From Armillaria gallica (taxonomy: Eukaryota; Basidiomycota; Agaricomycetes; Agaricales; Physalacriaceae): a stretch of 64,000 bases of DNA. This document shows positions 57,905-64,000 of this stretch, one piece after another. The stretch is from positions 2,666,001 through 2,730,000 of the forward strand of contig JBANDB010000012.1 in NCBI GenBank assembly GCA_037576215.1, read 5' to 3'. Below the pieces are notes generated by a model. It saw only the letters and a program-made list of their open reading frames with translations, was not told where the DNA came from and searched no databases. Numbering within the stretch: the stretch's first letter is position 1; each line of letters opens with the position of its first letter. A program made the position numbers and the translations under genes.

Positions 57905-58390
57905 ATGCCAGACGTTACTTTTGCCTATCTCGCCCTCCTTGCATTACCAGCATCCTTGATTGTTGGGCTGGCCATTCTTTATTTCACCAAACCCTGCCAC
58001 CAGCGCCAATGGTCTTTCCATGCTTGCAACATCCCACTTCGCCAAATTGCTCTCTTTGATCCACATCCGCTTCCAGTTGAAAGAGGAGACAAAATATCGA
58101 GCCATTCATCAGTGGCGTCTATTTATTCCTTTACCATACCGGATAACCTTATCGACACTACCAAACCAGCCACTCCACCATTGATTTATCAGTACCCCTC
58201 CTCAACGGAGTCTCAAGCATCCATTCACTCTGACTTCGTTCAAGGGTCGTCGAGAGACCTCATCACAAGGCCAGACTCACCAACTCTTCCACGACCAGAA
58301 GCAGTCCTGGTCCTTCCTTCTCACCTATGCAATCTGCACATTCCATCACCACCAATGTATCCACCGCCTAGACCTCCGATGGATGTCTAG
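57905..58390 (+). CDS. Single-span membrane protein ORF in element B
   Basis: The ATG at 57905 opens MPDVTFAYLALLALPASLIVG, then LAILYFTKPCHQRQW: a transmembrane helix over residues 6-27 with a positively charged stop. The rest (about 130 residues) is hydrophilic, Ser/Pro/Thr-rich and ends in a Pro-rich tail (PSPPMYPPPRPPMDV). Topology is probably N-out or N-anchored with a long cytosolic or lumenal tail. No retroelement or host family is recognised. It shares its general plan (short N-terminal span, Ser/Pro tail) with the ORF at 59139. Confidence 0.45.
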   Translation: MPDVTFAYLALLALPASLIVGLAILYFTKPCHQRQWSFHACNIPLRQIALFDPHPLPVERGDKISSHSSVASIYSFTIPDNLIDTTKPATPPLIYQYPSSTESQASIHSDFVQGSSRDLITRPDSPTLPRPEAVLVLPSHLCNLHIPSPPMYPPPRPPMDV

Positions 58391-59138
58391 GACACTGTAT
58401 CTATGCTACCTCAATATTTCCAATTCAATGAGATTTTATTCCAGCTCTATCGATTGTATAAAATCCATTCACATATCTTTTCTTTTTCTATTGTCATTTT
58501 CATTTCTTTGCTTCAGTTCAAAATTCCCTCGACTCTGAACAGACATTTAAAATTCCTACTTGACTACCAATATGCACTCAGACATGTTCCTTGGGAAAGC
58601 TTCTTTACTCAATGCAGCCTGGCCCGATATCGCAAAAATCTCCGGTGCTATGGCTGTCATCTATCGCTTAACCTTGGCATAAACACGGTCTTTACAAAGC
58701 TGCCCGGGTCATCGAGTGGTGATAAAGAGGCACGGCCTAGAAAGTAACAGCGCAACAACGGCAATAACCGACACACAGGAATGCAGCCAAGAGGATGGGG
58801 GCCTGGTCCCTGACAGTCTGAAAGACGGCCTGAATGAGTCATGAATATTCTTCCTGCCATACACTATTCAAATGAAACACTGCAATATTTAATTCCATGA
58901 CAGCATACTCGCAACCTGTCGCAACACTATTTATTCATACATTCCAGGGCGCTCCCTTGGCCACCATTCCATATGGCAGCAATGGCTCCAGACCAAGAAT
59001 AGTTTGTCAGTTGCCACGTCAGTCCCGAGAATACTCCTAGCGAGCCCGACAGAGTGGATAGCCCGGGAGCTATTCCAGATAAATTGATTTAAAAAGAAAA
59101 GAGAATTAACGTGTCTAAATTATTCACCACTGTGGAAA

Positions 59139-59405
59139 ATGACCACTGTTCTAAACATTGAAATCCCAAAAGCATACTGGGTAGCCCCTGCAATTATGGT
59201 GGCCGCCTTCTTAGGGTTCCGCCTATATGGAGCTTACGCCCTCTACTCTTTAAATCGTCCACGTGCCAATGAGCCAGCCTTCATCCAGTGCCTCTCGATA
59301 AGCCGAGGCGAATCACCCCTGTCACATCATGGGACAGTGGCCAGCAGCCAGCCAATGGAGCTCATGGCAATGCCGACACAGCCAGAGGCAGCTCACATGT
59401 CTTAA
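59139..59405 (+). CDS. Second single-span membrane protein ORF in element B
   Basis: The ATG at 59139 opens MTTVLNIEIPKAYWVAPAIM, followed by VAAFLGFRLYGAYALYSL: one transmembrane span over residues 12-36, then a hydrophilic tail with Ser/Gln and Met-rich ending (MELMAMPTQPEAAHMS). The length is 88 residues. It is preceded by a non-coding stretch and followed at 59408 by a convergent minus-strand ORF. No family is recognised. Confidence 0.45.
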   Translation: MTTVLNIEIPKAYWVAPAIMVAAFLGFRLYGAYALYSLNRPRANEPAFIQCLSISRGESPLSHHGTVASSQPMELMAMPTQPEAAHMS

Positions 59406-59501
59406 TATTAAAAGAGAGGAGGCAAAGGAAGAGGTGGACATGATTGCATTCGGAGAAACATAAGGCTAGCTAGGAAACATTTAAATATTAAATACCTATC
59501 C

Positions 59502-59943
59502 CTACTCTGAATCTGGACTGCCATAATTGATAGGAGAGAACACCTGCACAGAATCATCATCATCCTCAGACACCAACTCCTCTCCCACAACCACAGTGGG
59601 GTATGACATGTTGCCGTGCGAGTCGACACATACTGCAAACTCCAGCATAACATCTTCACTCATTTCAACCAGTGACCCTCCAACACATGTGAGCCCAGTG
59701 TCAAGGGCATGAATTGCCAGCAAATCCTTCCTAGCCCTGGCCTTAGCCTGTGCTTCAACAAAAGCCTTCAGGATAGCAATAGAGGCGAAGCGGATCTGGG
59801 GGTAATCCAGGAAGAGAACGGCATGCGAAAGGACTTGGATATAAAAGCTCAGACATGCAATCCACAGCTTTATAGGCATTGATGCTGATGTGAATACATG
59901 ATGTAAAGAAGTCTATATCTCCTGCATGAACAGGGATGTTCAT
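59502..59943 (-). CDS. Unassigned minus-strand ORF in element B, probably frameshifted
   Basis: Two minus-strand frames overlap (59755-59943 and 59502-59879). The upstream one begins MNIPVHAGDIDFFTSCIHI and the downstream one continues from about residue 35 with IRFASIAILKAFVEAQAKARARKD and ends in acidic EELVSEDDDDSVQVF. They read as one protein of about 155 residues with a frame change near 59830. The helix rich in Ala/Lys/Arg could be a coiled coil. It is the only minus-strand coding candidate in element B. No family recognised. Confidence 0.4.
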
Positions 59944-59989
59944 AAATTATGTTCTCCCCAGTTGTGCACATCCAGTACAGGCTGTGCAC

Positions 59990-60541
59990 CAATGTGAGCT
60001 CTATCTCACATTTTGCTATGCTTCAAGACAGCATACAGGAAGAAGAGAATATCCTCTCCAGATCCCTATCCAAGATCTCAGCATCAGATCACAATAGAAA
60101 CCCAGATTCATGTAGCTAAATTGTTTCATCATGATCTTTTGATCATCAAATATTGATCATTGTCCCATTGATCATTGTTCTCTCCTATTGTTCTATTGTT
60201 CTGTAATTCCATTGTTCTATCATCTGATCTCATTATTCTATACTCCCATTATTCCTACCTATTATTCCTCAAGTATGGAAACTCATTGTTCTCTAGTAGT
60301 ATATAAGCAGCTGTAAATTAGACAGAGGAGAGGACTTTTTCCCCCATCTTTAGCCAGGTCTACCAATACATTTGCATTTACCCTCCAAGCATAGCTGCTG
60401 CCTAGCACCACCTAGGGCTCTATCACCAGGAGAACTTATATACAATTCAGTATCTGGAAACCATTGCTTAACATCTTCCTAATTATTAAATCTCAATAAC
60501 TGTTTCATTCCTTTCAATTAATCCAGTACACATCTGTCAGA
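59990..60541 (+). repeat. LTR-like sequence at the right end of element B
   Basis: The sequence has LTR traits: no ORF, a TATATAAG box (about 60300) followed by an AGCAGCTG initiator-like stretch and a GGAGAGGAC leader, repeated ATTGTTCT words, and a TGTCA end at about 60536-60541. It shares CAAGACAGCATAC, CCAGATCCCTATCCAAG and CATTGTTCTCTCCTATT with 53126-53200. The left copy is much shorter, so the pair is not a clean LTR pair. Confidence 0.55.
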
Positions 60542-60616
60542 ATCGTTGAAGCCCTCCTTGCATTTGAAAGAACTTGCCAGGAAACATATCTTTGGTTTAC
60601 ATCTAGTTTCCCAGCC

Positions 60617-61522
60617 TTACATCATCCATGCTTGAAGCTCTTTCACCATCTGCTTGCGCAACTCAGAACTGGTGGCCATCAATTCACCAATCGGAATGGT
60701 GATGGGAGTATCCAGCATGGCTTTGATCAAGTTTCCGGGTATGTACCTTTCGGATATTGGCATGATCCTTATGGTTTTAGCTTTGTTGATCTCTTCCGTA
60801 GGCACCATCCTCGAGGTTTCTGCTCCCTGTCCAATCATGGCTGGCCTATGCTTTGTTTCCATTTTGACATCTTCATCTGGATTTATCACACGTGTTCGCA
60901 GTAGCCTTGCTTCGACTGGCATCATGGTTAGAGGTGGAGTCTTCTCTCTTCTTATCTCTTGTGGTCTCTCAGGCTCAGATAGCCCTTTAGATTTGTTGGG
61001 ATTAAGTCAAGTGCCATAGGGATTGTTGGGTGAGGCTCGTGTAATTCTGCTAGCCATCCCTTTGGCTTTCTTGGGGTTACTAACCGATGCCCCTCTTGTT
61101 GTAGATTGTCTTTCCTTAACTCTCCCTGGGATACCGGATGCATATCTCTTGATGACGTATGCACGCCTTGGGCATTGGTAAGAGCATTTGTCTTCGAGTT
61201 CTTCCTCTTCGAGCTCACTACTGTAGTAGTCAAAGTATTTGGTGACATCCTCCTCTTCTTCCTCAGGGTCAAACATACCCATCACGTTCATTGTAACATG
61301 ATTGGTCCTTGGAGCACTTCTGTGGATCGCATCCAGCAGAGTATCGGTACCGAATTGTCAGATAGATGCTCCATCAGGGTAGATGAGCCTTCCTCTATCA
61401 TCTTGCCTAATCTGACCCTCATGTAATAGGCCATTAATAGGTGGACAATCATGAACCATATGATCTTTGCTTCCGCACCTGAAGCAATCCATTCTGCTGG
61501 ACGCCATTCTTGCTGTCTCTCA
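60617..61522 (-). pseudogene. Element A gag C-terminus: zinc knuckle and pre-protease linker
   Basis: On the minus strand the frame goes from the TGA at 61520-61522 into ETARMASSRMDCFRCGSKDH, cited here by its core CFRCGSKDHMVHDC, a complete CCHC knuckle (C-x2-C-x4-H-x4-C). It continues LHEGQIRQDDRGRLIYPDG, then TGA at 61358-61360, an acidic stretch DPEEEEEDVTKYFDYY, TGA at 61007-61009, and the pre-protease segment MPISERYIPGNLIKAMLD ending in LRKQMVKELQAW before a TAA. All these segments share one frame. The knuckle binds element RNA. Each TGA would be explained by CGA to TGA. Confidence 0.8.
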
Positions 61523-62155
61523 GAATTGAGTCGGAGGAGGTGTGGGGTTCATCCTCTGCATGGGAGGGAATATGGCACCCTTGCATCGAATCGGTGGGGC
61601 GATTATGTCTGTGATCTTCGAGTCTTTTTTCAAGGCTCGATAATACACCTGAGCATAGTCAGTATCACTCACCTTCATTCTTGACAGCTTTCCTACTAAT
61701 TCTTCTACTTCGTCCGCAGTTTCTTCTTTCAGTACGTCTTCCTTGGGTTCTGCTTCTTTGGCTCTGGCCTTACCTTTTTCCTCAAGCTTATCTTTCCAAT
61801 GAGGGTCTTTCTCGTGTTTCTTCTTGTCCTTCTTCTTCTTGCTCTTATTGTCGTCGTCTGATTCGTCTTCAGATCTATCTTCTGATTCGTCACTCAAGTC
61901 AAACTTTGAGGCACGTTTTGGCTTCTTACCTTTCCTCCTGTGTCTTTCTGCAGCTCTATGACTGGCTGCCTTTGCTCGACGTTTCTTGCAAACATAATGG
62001 GACTCATCATCAGAATCCGATTTGTAACTGTCTTCTTCCTCACTGGAGGATTCATCTTCTGACATCGTCATTTTTAACAGTTCCTTCAGCTTCACACAGT
62101 GACCCTTGGGTTTCCTTGCAGCCAAATCGGTGTTGAAACAATCCCTAGTGAACAT
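61523..62155 (-). CDS. Element A gag middle region, Lys/Asp/Glu-rich
   Basis: The frame of 211 codons starts just after a homopolymer frameshift (seven A on the coding strand, about 62167-62173) in the junction between VPRDNVEK and VYAMFTRDCFNTDL. It reads CFNTDLAARKPKGHC, an acidic/Ser part (EDESSSEEEDSYKSDSDDES), a basic part (HRRKGKKPKRAS), then LEEKGKARAKEAE and the Pro-rich end PPTPPPTQF-like tail (actual NPTPPPTQF). It belongs to gag, between capsid and knuckle. Its amino-acid bias is typical for agaricomycete Ty3 gag. Confidence 0.7.
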
Positions 62156-63119
62156 CGCATAGACAATTTTTTTCTACATTGTCTCTGGGAATAACATTAC
62201 GAGGATCATACCTGGAGTGTGTGGTCATATGTCTGGCCTCAACTATCTCTCGCAGGTTCCCATGGAGACCATACCAAAACTTGGTATGTTGCTCTGCTTG
62301 TGTTATCTTCCCTTTATGAAGCAACCAATTCACTATTGTCAGGAATTCCACCTCGTATTCTTTGAATTTCTGAAGGTTAAATATTCCCTTTCTGCGCCAA
62401 TGGTCGATTAATCTATCAAGGTCGCTAATGAGGTATCGAGACTTGTTCAGCTCGGCATCATAATAGGTGAGAATGTTTGTCTCAAGTTGCGTCCAATCTT
62501 CATCCACAAAACTGTCTAAAGCCTCGATGAAGTGTGTCACTCTCAATGAGCAGTAGTCAACAAGGTGTTGGCATTTCTCTGCATCCAGTACGTTATACAC
62601 CACGCACATCTGCTTGTATTGACATATGAATTTCTTTACAGAGTCATACTTTCCCTTAAACTTGGCAGGGGCTGAACGTGCACCCAGTAAGGGCATCATG
62701 TCCGGTGTACGTGCTGCATTTGGATGGAAGGGGGGTGCAGGTACGTGAGCCGTTCTCTGTGTGTTGGTTGGGAATGACATGGGCATCGTCGGCTGATAGC
62801 TTTGTCGAGGCGTGAAGATGGAAGGCCCTGGTATCGGTGCCGTCTGTCTTCGAGACTCATTCTCAGTTCTGGGGGGGATTGCAGGATTGTTCATCGTGGG
62901 GAACATGGTGTTGAAATCATCTAAATTGCCAAGGTCAGATAAGAAGCTGCTTACCCTTTCTCCGGAGTCTGATGTCTCTACACTTTCTATCTCGGTAGGT
63001 TGGTGTCTCCAATTGGAAGAGTCTGGTTCTGTTCAGCATTGGTTCGTGTTGATTGGTATTGAGGGCATCCAGTACGAGCTTGTTGTAGCTTCGTCTGGTC
63101 CTGGTCCTGTCGTAGTCAT
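62145..63119 (-). pseudogene. Element A gag N-terminus and capsid
   Basis: The likely start is ATG 63117-63119 (MTTTGPGPDE). An in-frame TGA at 63033-63035 precedes the long open stretch from 62906. The capsid-like helix set reads FKGKYDSVKKFICQYKQM, cited by its core VKKFICQYKQM, then VDYCSLRVTHFIEAL, YDAELNKSRYLISDLDRLI and FKEYEVEFLTIVNWLL. It ends RDNVEK, where the extra A shifts the frame into a stop at 62145. Gag forms the virus-like particle. Apart from the TGA and the A-run, the reading is intact. Confidence 0.8.
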
Positions 63120-63231
63120 CGGGATTTAATGAATATATGGGATTTTTCGGATTGTAATGGTAAATTGAATTCGGGATATCGTCCGGGAATGAGAAACTTG
63201 ATAGTCAAGGTACTAATTGACTCCCCCTCAT

Positions 63232-63242
63232 GGTGGGCTCCA
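63232..63242 (-). other. Primer-binding-site-like motif of element A
   Basis: On the minus strand TGGAGCCCACC lies four bases after a TGACA that closes the right-hand LTR (63247). This is the usual place for a tRNA primer site and supports minus-strand orientation. The identical motif is found in element B at 53223. Confidence 0.7.
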
Positions 63243-63246
63243 ATTA

Positions 63247-63865
63247 TGTCACGCAAATTCACATATGACAAGAATTACCATGCAACATTTAGTCATACAA
63301 TAAATTTAGCTCAGGGAGGGCAGCACGTATGCTATGGCATAGGTTGACTTCAAGTCGGTGTTTCGTAAGGGAATCTGCTGTCATGATTTCAGAGAACTCG
63401 GTCTCTGCATGCATGCGTTAGGTAACTTGTTTCGTGGTGCTGACTGTACGGTCATCGGCAGCTGCTCCTGGTAACTGTTGTGGTTTGTTGCTGTAATAAC
63501 TGTTTATCGCAATATTCTGAAGATCGTGTGATGCTGGGAACACTTGCAGGTACGGTCACGCATATGTTCAAAACTGCTTGGGGTTGGGAAGGTTCTTTTT
63601 CATTCATATCGTCGGTCTTTTATACCTACTGACTAGTCTATAAATAAGTTCATTTGGGCATACGCGTCACCGGCATCTTGGTATACGCATCCCATTTGCC
63701 AGGACACACGTCGTGATCTGGGCTTACGCATTGTGTGCCATGCATGATGTGTCACCTGCCATGGCTTGGCAATGTTCCTGTCACGTGTCCCTGCTGATTA
63801 TCCAAGTACTCTCTTTATCGCTCCTTTTTCCATGTTTTCCTCTCAGTCTGGGAACCGGCCTGACA
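63247..63865 (-). repeat. LTR of element A (5' LTR in its orientation)
   Basis: In the minus direction it begins TGTCAGACCGG-like (read TGTCAGGCCGG) and ends GCGTGACA, giving TGTCA...TGACA termini. 600 of its 619 bp match the copy at 42426-43025. The TATA box GGTATAAAAGACC is conserved in both. Differences between the two copies are almost all C/T or G/A, many at CpG. Confidence 0.88.
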
Positions 63866-64000
63866 GTGCACCAGGATTATCTCCCCATGGTATTCCCGAC
63901 TATAACATCCCTATCAGCCTCCCAGCTTAAGAATTTCACTTTGAGAATAACAACAGGAGCAGACAATGCAGATGTTCCATTTGCATGGCAATCGATACCA
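63866..64000. other. Right flank of element A
   Basis: 135 bp that do not match the sequence left of 42426. No target-site duplication is seen against the left flank. A frame reading GIPDYNIPISLPA is open to the window edge, and could be the remains of another element. Confidence 0.35.

Larger units (their letters stand above)
53126..60541 (+). mobile_element. Nested LTR-type element B: gag and protease but no pol
   Basis: The segment interrupts element A between its gag linker (ending near 60617) and its protease (starting near 53126) and has the opposite orientation. Its left end (53126-53200) shares AAGACAGCATAC and CCAGATCCCTATCCAAG with the right end (about 60023-60085), which suggests shortened LTRs. 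A primer-binding-site-like TGGAGCCCACC follows at 53223. Gag (to 55367) and protease-like (55389-56123) frames come next. No RT, RNase H or integrase is present in the remaining 4.4 kb, which holds small unrelated ORFs. Precise borders and target duplication were not found. Confidence 0.65.
42407..63865 (-). mobile_element. Ty3/gypsy retrotransposon A, decayed, with nested insertions
   Basis: Reading on the minus strand: 5' LTR (63247-63865), primer-binding site, gag (62145-63119), zinc knuckle and linker (60617-61522), an interruption by plus-strand element B (about 53126-60541), protease (52389-53126), an unexplained ORF block (about 47950-52456), reverse transcriptase (46618-47730), RNase H (45887-46386), integrase (44438-45697), 3' ORFs (43251-44430) and 3' LTR. 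The order gag-protease-RT-RNase H-integrase is that of Ty3/gypsy. Eleven TGA codons, one TAA and at least two frameshifts interrupt the frame. The left limit is uncertain because the left LTR lacks a clean end. Confidence 0.85.

Noticed and set aside
57798..60541. A 2.7-kb LTR starting at the polypurine-like tract and TGTCAG
   Set aside because: The supposed left partner does not contain this sequence, and the segment holds several ORFs; the tract may be chance.
42426..63865. Clean full-length 21-kb retrotransposon with target-site duplication
   Set aside because: The 5-bp flanks differ and the left LTR copy lacks the last 19 bp, so the two LTRs may have recombined or come from different insertions; only an LTR-bounded composite can be supported.
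1..64000. CRISPR array, prophage, bacterial operon
   Set aside because: No regularly spaced identical short repeats with unique spacers, no Shine-Dalgarno spaced ORF chains; splice structure shows a eukaryotic genome.

Overview
The window reads as nuclear DNA of a basidiomycete fungus, most likely an agaricomycete. Genes are broken by many 45-60 nt introns with fungal-type donor and branch sites. There is a Y2 Helitron with a DUF6570-type leader, Ty3/gypsy elements with TGTCA...TGACA termini, and many fast-evolving F-box/leucine-rich-repeat-like genes. Coding density is low. I see no rRNA or CRISPR and no convincing tRNA. I could not name a species.

Layout. 1-6 kb: sparse, with one or two unrecognised ORFs. 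6.3-7.8 kb (+): spliced LRR-like gene. 7.8-10.8 kb (-): decayed importin-beta-2/transportin (Kap104-type) gene. 12.2-15.0 kb: head-to-head pair of F-box genes with start codons 214 bp apart. 16.4-19.45 kb (-): ribonucleotide reductase large-subunit paralog whose catalytic residues are replaced. 20.2-20.8 kb (-): LRR-like remnant. 21.0-26.8 kb (+): near-complete Helitron (DUF6570-like leader, HUH Rep, PIF1 helicase). 28.9-29.9 kb (+): TEA-like DNA-binding domain and downstream exons. 30.4-31.7 kb (-): LRR-like gene. 32.2-33.25 kb (+): nucleotidyltransferase-like gene. 34.65-36.1 kb (+): multi-exon conserved-looking gene with a 13-nt exon. 36.95-38.3 kb (+): another F-box gene. 38.9-42.4 kb: repeats and non-coding DNA. 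42.4-63.9 kb: a minus-strand Ty3/gypsy element (element A) between two 600-bp LTR copies, interrupted by a plus-strand gag/protease element (element B, about 53.1-60.5 kb) and by about 4 kb of unexplained minus-strand ORFs between protease and reverse transcriptase.

The transposons carry many in-frame stops, almost all TGA. Several sit where the family has a conserved arginine, which points to CGA to TGA change at CpG. The two LTR copies also differ almost only by transitions. This fits methylation-linked decay, and the cellular genes nearby (transportin, ribonucleotide reductase, F-box) are damaged too. The least explained content is element B, which keeps gag and protease but has no reverse transcriptase and instead carries small secreted and single-membrane-span ORFs, and the unassigned ORF block inside element A. 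All intron and homology calls come from reading the sequence by eye; none was tested by alignment or RNA data.
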